Of a DNA stretch of 11,077 nucleotides, positions 1 through 7,127 are shown in pieces. The notes beneath the pieces are model-generated. The model was not told where the DNA came from. It saw only the letters and a list, made by a program, of their open reading frames with translations, and did no database searches. The translations under genes and the position numbers were made by a program. Source of the DNA: JBASRP01 sp044866075 (GTDB lineage Bacteria > Actinomycetota > AC-67). Each line of letters begins with the position of its first letter. Positions within the stretch are counted from its first letter, which is position 1. The stretch is from contig JBIOTQ010000029.1 in NCBI GenBank assembly GCA_044866075.1, forward strand, positions 1 to 11,077, in the 5' to 3' direction.

Positions 1-1719
1 CGCGCCGTGCGCCACGCGCGGCTCCTCGGGGTCGAGGATCCGATCATGCCCCCGCTCGTCGACGCCGTCGTGCAGACGATGGGCGACGCCTACCCGGAGA
101 TCGTCGCGAACAAAGAGATGATCGCGACGACCGCAGTGACCGAAGAGGAGAACTTCCGGCGCACGCTGCGGTCCGGAATGGTCCTGCTTGAAGAAGACAT
201 CGGCCGCGCAAAGAAAGAAGGCGCGAAGAAGCTCAGCGGCGACAACGCGTTCAAGTTGCACGACACATACGGTTTCCCTCTGGAGCTGACGCTCGAGATC
301 GCGCACGAGGAAGGGCTCGACGTCGACACCGCCGGCTTCGAGAAGCTGATGGAGGAGCAACGCCGTCGAGCGCAAGACGCGCGCAAGGAGATGCGCGGGA
401 TCACCGGCGAGGAGGCCCTGAAGGAGATCCTGGCGGAGCGCGGGCCGACCAAGTTCCTCGGATACGACCGGACCGAGACGGAGTCCGTCCTCGGCGGCAT
501 CGTGCGCGACGGCGAACGCGCCGAAGCGGCGGGAGAGGGCGACGAGGTCGAGGTCGTCCTCGACGCGACACCCTTCTACGCCGAGGGAGGCGGCCAGGTG
601 GGGGACACCGGGCTCATCGTCGTCGACGGCGCGACCCTCGAGGTCCTCGACACGCAGGCGGCGCTCGGCGACCTGATCGTGCACCGGGCCCGCGTGAAGT
701 CGGGTGAGGCGCGCGTCGGCCTCGGCGCGCACGCCGTCGTGGACGCGGTCCGGCGCGCGGCGGTGATGCGCAGCCACACCGCGACGCACGTGCTTCACGC
801 GACCTTGCGTCAAGCGCTGGGGCCGCACGCGCACCAAGCCGGGTCCCTGGTCGATGCCGGGCGGCTGCGCTTCGATTTCCCACACACCGAGGCCATCCCG
901 CGCGATCTCCTCGCGGGCGTCGAGGAGACCGTGAACAGGCGTGTGCTCGCCGACGACCTGGTCCGCCCGTACGAGACCACGCGCGACGAGGCGTCGGCGA
1001 TCGGTGCGATCGCGCTGTTCGGAGAGAAGTACGGCGACATCGTGCGCGTTGTCGAGATCGGCGACTACTCGGTGGAGCTGTGCGGCGGCACGCACGTCAC
1101 GCACACGAGCCAGGTCGGGGCTGTGAAGATCCTCGGCGAAGCGTCGATCGGCTCCGGCCTGCGGCGCGTGGAGGCCCTGACCGGCACGGACGCGCTCGAG
1201 GGCTATCGTCACGACCGCCGGTTGCTGGAGGAGATCGCCGGCCTGGTCCGCGGCACTCCCGACGAGGCCGCCGACAAAGTCCGGCGCATGCTGGAGGATC
1301 TCAAGGCCGCACGGGCCGAGCTGGAGAAGGCGCAACGCAGTGGCGCGAAGGATCAGGCCGGCGCCCTGGCCGCCAGGGCCGAGAAGATCGGCGATGCGAA
1401 CCTCGTCGCCGAGGAGGTCGCGGGCCTCGATGTCGGCGCGCTTCGCCAGCTCGCGGCGCTGGTCCGCGACAAGCTGGGAACTGCGGTCGTGATCCTCGGC
1501 CGTCGCGACGAAGGGGCCAACGTCGTGGTCGCCGTGAGCAAAGACCTCGTCGGTCGCGGCGTGAAGGCGGGAGCGCTGGCGGCGACCGCAAGCCGGCGGT
1601 TGGGCGGAAAGGGTGGCGGGAAGGACGACCTGGCTGTGGGCGGAGGAAAGGACGTCGACGCGATGCCGGCCGCGCTCACGGCGGCGGCCGACGCGGCGCG
1701 GGAGCTCCTCGCGCGATGA
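1..1719 (+). CDS. alaS: Alanyl-tRNA synthetase, C-terminal two thirds (5' truncated by window)
   Basis: Cytoplasmic class II aminoacyl-tRNA synthetase that charges tRNA-Ala and clears mischarged Ser/Gly-tRNA-Ala. The frame is open from base 1, so the GTG at 7 is not a start; roughly 300 N-terminal residues (most of the adenylation core) lie outside the window. Visible parts in order are the end of the catalytic/tRNA-recognition domain (RAVRHARLLG at the very start), the editing (SAD) domain with the zinc-site motif HTATH at 775-789 and its partner CGGTHV at 1081-1098, a coiled-coil linker rich in Glu/Lys/Ala, and the C-terminal DHHA1 domain with the glycine-rich stretch GGKGGGKDDLAVGGG. The stop overlaps the ruvX start (ATGA at 1716-1719), so the two are translationally coupled. 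No damage is seen in the visible part. Identification is secure. Confidence 0.97.
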   Translation, partial: RAVRHARLLGVEDPIMPPLVDAVVQTMGDAYPEIVANKEMIATTAVTEEENFRRTLRSGMVLLEEDIGRAKKEGAKKLSGDNAFKLHDTYGFPLELTLEIAHEEGLDVDTAGFEKLMEEQRRRAQDARKEMRGITGEEALKEILAERGPTKFLGYDRTETESVLGGIVRDGERAEAAGEGDEVEVVLDATPFYAEGGGQVGDTGLIVVDGATLEVLDTQAALGDLIVHRARVKSGEARVGLGAHAVVDAVRRAAVMRSHTATHVLHATLRQALGPHAHQAGSLVDAGRLRFDFPHTEAIPRDLLAGVEETVNRRVLADDLVRPYETTRDEASAIGAIALFGEKYGDIVRVVEIGDYSVELCGGTHVTHTSQVGAVKILGEASIGSGLRRVEALTGTDALEGYRHDRRLLEEIAGLVRGTPDEAADKVRRMLEDLKAARAELEKAQRSGAKDQAGALAARAEKIGDANLVAEEVAGLDVGALRQLAALVRDKLGTAVVILGRRDEGANVVVAVSKDLVGRGVKAGALAATASRRLGGKGGGKDDLAVGGGKDVDAMPAALTAAADAARELLAR

Positions 1720-2138
1720 CCCGCATCCTCGGCATCGACCTCGGCACGGTCCGGACCGGCGTCGCCGTCGCGTCGACCGCCGTCGCGCAGCCCCTCGTCG
1801 TGATCGAGGAGACGGACGACGACCGCATCGTCGAGCGCCTGGCCGAGATCGCACACGAGGAAGAGGCCCGCGAGATCGTGTTCGGCGTTCCGGTGAGCCT
1901 CGACGCGAGCGACGGTCCCGCGGCCATCCGGGCGCGCGAGGTCGCCCGGCGGCTGAAGGAGAAGGTGGCGATACCGGTCCACCTCTGGGACGAACGGCTC
2001 ACCACCGCGCAGGCGCAACGCGCGATGGTGGGCGGCGGCGTGCGCCGCAAGAAACGCCGCGAAGTGGTCGACAAGATCGCCGCAACGCTCCTATTACAGA
2101 GTTACCTGGACGCGCACACGGCGAAGGGTCGCTCGTGA
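1716..2138 (+). CDS. ruvX: RuvX/YqgF family Holliday-junction resolvase-like nuclease
   Basis: Predicted RNase H-fold nuclease of 140 aa, the normal size for the family. Members act in 16S/23S rRNA processing and have been proposed as alternative Holliday-junction resolvases. The N-terminus has the family signature GIDLGTVRTGVAVA with catalytic D8. Other signatures are VFGVPVSLD (family GxP region), WDERLTT with E93, and VDKIAATLLLQSYLD with D119, so the three acidic active-site residues expected for the fold are present. The ATG at 1716 overlaps the alaS stop, and the stop at 2136-2138 overlaps the GTG of mltG, so it is a coupled middle gene of an alaS-ruvX-mltG-aroE operon, a common actinobacterial order. 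A much longer upstream open frame exists only because this frame stays open through alaS; it is not the gene. Confidence 0.95.
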   Translation: MTRILGIDLGTVRTGVAVASTAVAQPLVVIEETDDDRIVERLAEIAHEEEAREIVFGVPVSLDASDGPAAIRAREVARRLKEKVAIPVHLWDERLTTAQAQRAMVGGGVRRKKRREVVDKIAATLLLQSYLDAHTAKGRS

Positions 2139-3211
2139 CCGTCACAGAACCGCCGGTCGCCGAAGAGCAGTTGCCGCCCGAGCCTCCGCGCCGGCGCCGC
2201 GCTCGCTTGACACCCCTCGGCAAGCTCGTCGTCTTCTTGCTGGCCATCGCCCTGCCTCTCGGCGTGCTGGGCGCCTACGCCGTCAAGGTCTCGGGCGGCT
2301 CGACGACCGGCCGAGAGGTCGCGGTTGTGATCGAGCCGGGGTCGTCGGCATCGACCATCGCCTCGAAGCTCGAGGACGCCGGCGTCATCAGGGCCGCGTG
2401 GTTCTTCCGCCTCTACGCCCGGGTCAAGGGCACAACGAAGAACCTGAAACCCGGCGAGTACGTATTCCGCACCAACATGAGCTACGGGGCCGTCGTCGCG
2501 ATCCTAGAGAAGGGTCCGAAGATCGAGTTCACCCGGCTCACGGTCCCGGAGGGGAAAACCGTCCTCGAGACCGCTCGCATCCTCGCGCGGTCCGGCTACT
2601 TCACGGCCGAGGGGTTTCTCGGGGAGGCGACCAGCGGCAAACACAAGGTCTACAACCAGCGCGCCGGACTGGAGAACCTCGAAGGCTTCCTCTTCCCGAA
2701 GACCTACGACTTCAAGGAAGGGACGACGGCCGGGGAAGCTCTCGACGCCCTTCTGCGCCAGTACGAGAAGGAGACGAGCACCCTCGACTGGTCGCGCGCG
2801 TCGAAGCTCGGCGTCAACGCGTACCAGATCATGATCATCGCGAGCATGATCGAGCGGGAGGCGCGCGTCGACAAGGACCGCGCGAAGGTCGCGCGCGTCA
2901 TCTACAACCGCATAGCACGCGGCATGCGACTCCAGATCGACGCGACCGTGCAGTACGCGATCTTCCTGAAGACGGGCGCGTACAAGCACCCGCTGCTGAC
3001 CGAGGACTACGGGTTCCCGTCCCCCTACAACACGTACCAGATCGGCGGTCTCCCGCCGGCGCCGATCGCGAGTCCCGGGCTCGCGTCCATCCAAGCGGCG
3101 CTCAACCCCGAGGACGGGAAATGGCTCTACTACGTCCTGATCAACGACAAGGGCGAGCACGGGTTCGCGAACACCTACGACGAGTTCGTGCGCCTGAAGA
3201 ACTCGCGATGA
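2135..3211 (+). CDS. mltG: Endolytic murein transglycosylase MltG (YceG-like)
   Basis: Membrane-anchored lytic transglycosylase of 358 aa that cuts nascent peptidoglycan strands and is thought to set glycan chain length. The GTG start at 2135 overlaps the ruvX stop as GTGA. The protein has a short cytoplasmic tail rich in Pro and Arg (residues 1-28), one transmembrane segment (about 30-50, VVFLLAIALPLGVLGAYAV), a LysM-like region (about 60-110, EPGSSASTIASKLEDAGVI) and the YceG catalytic domain. The catalytic signature IIASMIEREAR puts the family glutamate at E240. Further conserved pieces are LEGFLFPKTYDF, VIYNRI, LQIDATVQYA, SPYNTYQIGGLPPAPIASPG and ALNPEDGKWLYYV. It is coupled downstream to aroE through an ATGA overlap. 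Nothing is missing. Confidence 0.96.
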   Translation: MTVTEPPVAEEQLPPEPPRRRRARLTPLGKLVVFLLAIALPLGVLGAYAVKVSGGSTTGREVAVVIEPGSSASTIASKLEDAGVIRAAWFFRLYARVKGTTKNLKPGEYVFRTNMSYGAVVAILEKGPKIEFTRLTVPEGKTVLETARILARSGYFTAEGFLGEATSGKHKVYNQRAGLENLEGFLFPKTYDFKEGTTAGEALDALLRQYEKETSTLDWSRASKLGVNAYQIMIIASMIEREARVDKDRAKVARVIYNRIARGMRLQIDATVQYAIFLKTGAYKHPLLTEDYGFPSPYNTYQIGGLPPAPIASPGLASIQAALNPEDGKWLYYVLINDKGEHGFANTYDEFVRLKNSR

Positions 3212-4029
3212 CTCTCGACGTCTCGGGCGCCACGTCGATCGCCGGGATCATCGGATGGCCGGTGGAGGCCAGCCTCTCACCGCGGATCCATAACGCCGCG
3301 TTCGCCGCGACGCGCCTCGACTGGATCTACGTCGCGTTCCCGGTGCGGCCCGGCGAGGTCGTCACCGCCGTCCGAGGGATGAGCGCGCTCGGCGTGCGCG
3401 GCCTCAACGTCACGATGCCGCACAAGCAGGACGTCATCGCCGCGCTCGACGAGCTCGCGCCGGAAGCGGAACGCGCGGGCGCCGTGAATACGATCGTCGC
3501 CGACGGCGAGCGGCTGATCGGCACGAACACCGACGGCGCGGGGTTCCTCCGGTTCCTCGAGCAAGACGCCGCGGTCGACGCGAAGGGACTCCGCGCCACG
3601 ATCGTGGGCGCCGGCGGTTCCGCGCGCGCCGTCGCGCTCGCGCTCGCGGATGCCGGCGCCGAGGTCACCGTCGCCGCACGGCGTCTCGAGCAGTCGGAGG
3701 CGATCGCCGCAAAAGCGCCGGGGACGGTTCGGGCGGTCCTCCTCGACCCGGGGACCGTGGCCAAGGACGCAGATCTCATCGTGAATGCCACCCCGGTCGG
3801 GCGCGAGGGATCGGACATCCCGCTCGACGCGTTGTCGCTCGAGGAGCGACATGTCGTCGTCGATCTCATCTATCACCCCGAAGCCACGCCATTGGTGCGA
3901 ACCGCGCGCGACACCGGGGCGAAGGCCTTCAACGGGATGGGGATGCTCGTCCATCAGGCCGCATTGTCTTTCGAGATCTGGACCGGCGTCGTCGCCCCGC
4001 TCGACGCGATGCGTGCCGCCGTCGCCTGA
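3208..4029 (+). CDS. aroE: Shikimate dehydrogenase (NADP+)
   Basis: Reduces 3-dehydroshikimate to shikimate with NADPH, the fourth step of the chorismate pathway; cytoplasmic, 273 aa, typical length. The substrate-binding serines are in ASLSP (S22, S24), the catalytic lysine is K73 in NVTMPHK, N94 is in AGAVNTI, and the catalytic aspartate is D109 in GTNTDGAGF. The NADP-binding Rossmann loop is GAGGSARA (134-141). NATPVG, the DLIYHPEATPL segment and the closing GMGMLVHQAALSFEIWTG all match the family. The ATG at 3208 overlaps the mltG stop. It is the last gene of the coupled operon; a 116-bp gap follows. An orthodox, intact gene. Confidence 0.96.
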   Translation: MTLDVSGATSIAGIIGWPVEASLSPRIHNAAFAATRLDWIYVAFPVRPGEVVTAVRGMSALGVRGLNVTMPHKQDVIAALDELAPEAERAGAVNTIVADGERLIGTNTDGAGFLRFLEQDAAVDAKGLRATIVGAGGSARAVALALADAGAEVTVAARRLEQSEAIAAKAPGTVRAVLLDPGTVAKDADLIVNATPVGREGSDIPLDALSLEERHVVVDLIYHPEATPLVRTARDTGAKAFNGMGMLVHQAALSFEIWTGVVAPLDAMRAAVA

Positions 4030-4145
4030 CCAGGCTCTCCGCGTAAAGAGAACCCGTCGAACTGCCGACATCTCGGGTGAGCTTCGCACTATGGGTGGGC
4101 GGGGGGAATCGGAGCCTCCCACGCGCGGCTAAAGGAGAGACGGCC
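4030..4145 (+). promoter_or_regulatory. Leader between aroE and the DUF4388 gene with a hairpin
   Basis: This gap holds an imperfect hairpin at 4052-4078: ACCC-GTCG pairs with CGAC-GGGT around an AACTGC loop, with a five-base bulge on the 3' side. A weaker GTGGG/CCCAC stem (4095-4099 with 4118-4122) follows, then a good Shine-Dalgarno AAAGGAGA (4131-4138) seven bases before the ATG at 4146. There is no T-run after either stem, so an intrinsic terminator is not supported. I infer this is where the housekeeping operon gives way to the pilus genes, but no convincing -10/-35 pair is visible. Confidence 0.35.
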
Positions 4146-4946
4146 ATGCTCAGCGGGAATCTCGAGCTTTTCGCTCTGGCGGACGTGCTTCGATTCGTCG
4201 CGCGATCCGGCGCGACCGGCGCGGTCAACATCTACCGCCCGTCGGAGGGCGGCCGCATCCTTCTCGCCGACGGCGAGGTCGTCGGGGCCAGCGTCGACAC
4301 CTTCGAGGCAACGGACCACGACGGCGTCGTCGAGGCCGGTCTCCGCCTGCTCGACGGCGGGGCCGGCGAGTTCGCGCTCGACATCGAGCCCGTCGAGGGC
4401 CCGACGCACGAGAGCGTCGAAGACTTCCTGGCGTCCATCAAGCGGCGCCGGGGCGAGTGGAAGAAGATCGTCGCCGCCGTGGGCTCGGTGGACGAGCCGA
4501 TGCACGTCGGCGCTCACGTGCCGGACGGCGTCACGGAGATCACGCTGTCGCCGCTCGAATGGCAGCTCGCCGTCTCGGCCGACGGGCACCGCTCGCTCCG
4601 CGAGGTCGCGAGCGATCTCGGCACGTCGCCCTTCGCCGCCGCTCAGGCCCTGCTGGCCATGTCGAACGCCGGCCTGTTGAGCCTCCCCGGTACAGGCGTG
4701 GTCGAGGCCGCCGACGAGGACGCCGACGAGGACGAGGAGCCGGCGCCGGTAGGCCCCGAGGCGGTCGTCGAGGCCGGGGCCGAATACGACGAAGAGGACG
4801 TGTCGGACGAGCCCGATTCTGTCGAGGACGAGGATCTCGACCCGGCCGAGCTGCTGCGCGAGATCGGCGGCCAGCAGCCGCCCCGGGCCCGCCGTCTCAC
4901 CCCCGCCACGCGGGAAGAGCAGAGGCTACGCCTCCGCTCGCGCTGA
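4146..4946 (+). CDS. DUF4388 domain protein with winged-helix-like region and acidic tail, pilus-linked
   Basis: A 266-aa cytoplasmic protein with no signal peptide or membrane segment. Residues 1 to about 100 (MLSGNLELFALADVLRFVARSGATG, then ILLADGEVVGA) fit DUF4388, a domain often found with gliding, twitching and chemosensory systems in other phyla. Residues about 129-178 (ITLSPLEWQL then LREVASDLGTSPFAAAQALLAMSNAGLL) look like a small helical, winged-helix-like module that commonly follows it. From about 185 to 235 the chain is a low-complexity Asp/Glu-rich linker, ending in DPAELLREIGG and a basic C-terminus. The start is ATG 4146 because of AAAGGAGA seven bases upstream; the in-frame GTG at 4077 lies in the hairpin region and has no ribosome site. 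Its position directly before pilB suggests a regulatory or scaffolding role in pilus function; this is inferred. Confidence 0.8.
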   Translation: MLSGNLELFALADVLRFVARSGATGAVNIYRPSEGGRILLADGEVVGASVDTFEATDHDGVVEAGLRLLDGGAGEFALDIEPVEGPTHESVEDFLASIKRRRGEWKKIVAAVGSVDEPMHVGAHVPDGVTEITLSPLEWQLAVSADGHRSLREVASDLGTSPFAAAQALLAMSNAGLLSLPGTGVVEAADEDADEDEEPAPVGPEAVVEAGAEYDEEDVSDEPDSVEDEDLDPAELLREIGGQQPPRARRLTPATREEQRLRLRSR

Positions 4947-4956
4947 GACTAGTCTC
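4945..4956. repeat. 12-bp perfect palindrome at the end of the DUF4388 gene
   Basis: GAGACTAGTCTC overlaps the stop codon (4944-4946) of the DUF4388 gene and starts the gap before pilB. It is too short and lacks a T-run for a terminator call. It shares the core GACTAGTC with the palindrome at 7039-7052. Confidence 0.4.
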
Positions 4957-5059
4957 CAGTCGGCCACGCAGCGCGCCGATACTCCTGATAACTGTCGAAA
5001 TCCGGCACGCAAGCGGGAGAGAAGGCCGGCGCGATCCGTCCCATGCACCGGTCACTATT

Positions 5060-5082
5060 GAACCCTGACCGGGTTCTGGAGG
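5060..5082 (+). promoter_or_regulatory. Hairpin abutting the upstream ribosome site of pilB
   Basis: A perfect six-pair inverted repeat, GAACCC (5060-5065) and GGGTTC (5071-5076) around TGACC, ends one base before a strong GGAGG (5078-5082). GGAGG is one base from ATG 5084, seven bases from GTG 5090 and far from ATG 5120. Such a stem could affect initiation, but it may equally be an operator for a DNA-binding protein. Function is unproven. Confidence 0.35.
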
Positions 5083-5119
5083 CATGTCCGTGGGCCCGAT
5101 AGCCCCCGGTGAGACGACG

Positions 5120-6799
5120 ATGTCGAAGAGACGGAAGCAACTCGCCGAAGTCTTGCTCGAGGAAGGGCTCGTCAGCTACGAGCAGCTCGAGGAAGCTCAG
5201 GGCGAGCAGACGCGCACGGGCAAGGGCCTCGGCCGTGTCCTGATCGATCTCGGCTTCGTCGCCGAACAAGACCTCGTCTCCGCGCTCGCGAAACAGATCG
5301 GGTTGCCATTCGTCGACCTCGGCGAGTTTCCCGTCGATCCCGCGGCGGCGTCGCTGATCTCGGACGCGCTGGCCAAGCGCTACTCGGCGCTGCCGATCAG
5401 CTACGAGGACTCGAAGCTCGTCGTCGCGATGAGCGACCCGGCGAACGTGTTCGCGCTCGACGACATCCGGACCATCACCGGCCTCGACATCAAGCCGGTC
5501 GTCGCGACCCGTTCGGACATACACGCGGCGATCGCGCGCTTCAACCGCCTCGATCAATCGGTGGAAGACATCGTCGGGGCCGCGACGGAGGACTCCACGG
5601 AGCTCGAGGATCTCGCGAAAACGCGTGAGCTCGTCGAGGAAGCGCCGATCGTCAAGCTCGTCAACCTGCTGATCACGCAGGCCGTGCAGGAGCGCGCTTC
5701 GGACATCCACATCGAGCCGGCCGAGAGGGATGTGCGCATCCGCTACCGGATCGACGGTGTCCTGCACGAGGTGATGCGCTCGCCGAAGTCCATCCAGTCC
5801 GGCGTCATATCGCGCCTCAAGATCATGGCCGACATCAACATCGCCGAGCGCCGCATCCCCCAGGACGGCCGCGTCGGCCTGGTCGTCGGCGGCAAAGCGA
5901 TCGATCTGCGTGTGGCGACCCTGCCGACCGTGTACGGCGAGAAAGTCGTCATCCGGATCCTGGACAAGTCCTCCGTCCTTCTCAACCTCCAGGACCTCGG
6001 CTTCAGCGACCACAACTTCACGCGCTACGAGTCCTCCTTCAAGAAGCCCTACGGGATGATCCTCGTCACCGGACCGACGGGCTCGGGCAAGTCGACGACC
6101 CTCTACGCCACCCTGAACATCATCAACACGCCCGAGCGGAACATCATCACGGTCGAGGATCCGGTCGAGTATCGGCTCGCCGGCGTCAACCAGATCCAGA
6201 TCAACCCGAAAGCCGGCCTCACGTTCGCGAGCGCCCTGCGCTCGATCCTCCGCTCGGACCCCGACGTCGTGCTGATCGGTGAGATCCGCGACCGCGAGAC
6301 GGCGCAGATCGCGGTCGAAGCCGCGCTCACCGGACACTTGGTCCTGTCCACGCTCCACACGAACGACGCGCCGTCCGCGATCTCGCGCCTCCTCGAGATG
6401 GGCATCGAGCCGTTCCTCGTCTCGTCCGCGATCGACGGCATCCTGGCCCAGCGCCTCATGCGCGTGCTCTGCGACCGCTGCAAGGAGCTCTACGCCCCGA
6501 CCGAGGAAGCGCTGCGCGAAGCCGGGATCCCCCTGTTGAACGACGGCACGGTGCCGAAGCTCTACCGGCCCGTCGGTTGCACCAACTGCTCGAAGACCGG
6601 CTACCGCGGGCGGATGGCGGCGCACGAGGTGATGCTCAAGTCCGAGGAGATCGAACGTCTCACTGCGGAACGGCGATCCGCCGAGGAGATCGGCCGCACC
6701 GCGCGCGAGCAAGGGATGAAGACCCTCCGCGAAGACGGCATCGAGAAGGTCCTCCAGGGGGCGACGAGCATCGAAGAGATCATGCGGGTGATCGTCTAG
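5120..6799 (+). CDS. pilB: Type IV pilus assembly (extension) ATPase PilB/GspE family
   Basis: Hexameric ATPase of the inner face of the membrane that powers pilin polymerisation through PilC; 559 aa from the chosen start, the usual PilB length. Residues about 5-150 form an MshEN (GspE N-terminal) domain with two repeats (QLAEVLLEEGLV and GLGRVLIDLGFV). The ATPase has Walker A GPTGSGKST (318-326), the Asp box with E346/D347 in VEDPVEY, Walker B glutamate E388 in IGEIRD, and the His box with H406 and H413. Two CxxC pairs (C451/C454 and C487/C490) form the zinc site typical of PilB/GspE and absent from PilT. ATG 5120 is chosen for homology and for GGTGAG (5108-5113) six bases upstream. GTG 5090 is a serious alternative because GGAGG lies at ideal distance; ATG 5084 has only a one-base spacer. 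The gene ends 15 bp from the oppositely oriented HEPN remnant. Confidence 0.95.
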   Translation: MSKRRKQLAEVLLEEGLVSYEQLEEAQGEQTRTGKGLGRVLIDLGFVAEQDLVSALAKQIGLPFVDLGEFPVDPAAASLISDALAKRYSALPISYEDSKLVVAMSDPANVFALDDIRTITGLDIKPVVATRSDIHAAIARFNRLDQSVEDIVGAATEDSTELEDLAKTRELVEEAPIVKLVNLLITQAVQERASDIHIEPAERDVRIRYRIDGVLHEVMRSPKSIQSGVISRLKIMADINIAERRIPQDGRVGLVVGGKAIDLRVATLPTVYGEKVVIRILDKSSVLLNLQDLGFSDHNFTRYESSFKKPYGMILVTGPTGSGKSTTLYATLNIINTPERNIITVEDPVEYRLAGVNQIQINPKAGLTFASALRSILRSDPDVVLIGEIRDRETAQIAVEAALTGHLVLSTLHTNDAPSAISRLLEMGIEPFLVSSAIDGILAQRLMRVLCDRCKELYAPTEEALREAGIPLLNDGTVPKLYRPVGCTNCSKTGYRGRMAAHEVMLKSEEIERLTAERRSAEEIGRTAREQGMKTLREDGIEKVLQGATSIEEIMRVIV

Positions 6800-6814
6800 C
6801 CGTCTCGCACGCCG

Positions 6815-7127
6815 TCAGAAGACCGGTAACGATCCGACTACGCGCTCGGCATACGCAACGATCTCGGTGGAGCGGGTGATCGCTTCGTCGAGTTCATCGG
6901 CATCGACCGAGACCTGACTTCCCGGATACTCGATGGCGTTCCGTCGGCGACGGAGCCGGTCGAACGCCCGAAGCGCCTGTCCTCCGGTCAATCGGCCGAA
7001 TTGCGCGAGGACGGTGTCTCTTATCGCCAGGTGGCCTCCGCGACTAGTCGCGCGCAGGCCTTGGGCCTTCCAGCTCGCCGTCGTCCAGGAGCCGCTGCAC
7101 GACATCCCGGCCTTCCTGCCAGCTCAT
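6815..7127 (-). pseudogene. HEPN-domain protein remnant (internal deletion plus frameshift)
   Basis: On the minus strand an ATG at 7127-7125 overlaps the stop of the MNT gene (ATGA) and encodes MSWQEGRDVVQRLLDDGELE, the characteristic start of an actinobacterial HEPN-domain family. The frame then runs into a stop at 7046-7044. The C-terminal half of the same family (AQGLRATSRGGH, then FGRLTGGQALRAFDRLRRRRNAIEYP, ending GSLPVF at 6815) is read in the neighbouring frame from about 7072 onward. From memory of intact relatives, about 50 residues between GELE and AQGLRA are missing, so the lesion is a deletion that also shifts the frame. HEPN proteins are often RNase toxins with an R-x4-6-H motif; here the matching segment reads RRRNAIEYP, with no His. 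A truncated C-terminal ORF could still be made from an internal start, but a working four-helix HEPN fold is unlikely. Confidence 0.8.
7039..7052. repeat. 14-bp perfect palindrome inside the HEPN remnant
   Basis: CGCGACTAGTCGCG is its own reverse complement. It lies in the segment coding for the conserved RATSR of the HEPN family and carries the TAG that ends the N-terminal frame. The same eight-base core GACTAGTC occurs at 4947-4954 just after the DUF4388 gene. It may simply reflect codon choice. Confidence 0.5.

Noticed and set aside
7..9. GTG at base 7 as the start of alaS
   Set aside because: The frame is already coding from base 1 (RAVRHARLLG is internal to AlaS), so the gene enters from outside the window.
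1080..1715. Extended N-terminus for ruvX
   Set aside because: This is alaS read in another frame; RuvX begins MTRILGIDLG at the ATGA overlap.
4052..4078. Intrinsic terminator after aroE
   Set aside because: The stem carries a five-base bulge and no T-run follows, so it is listed only as a leader hairpin.
4949..6712. 587-codon open frame on the minus strand
   Set aside because: It lies exactly opposite pilB, is very rich in Arg/Asp/Val as expected for high-GC antisense frames, and shows no recognisable domain.
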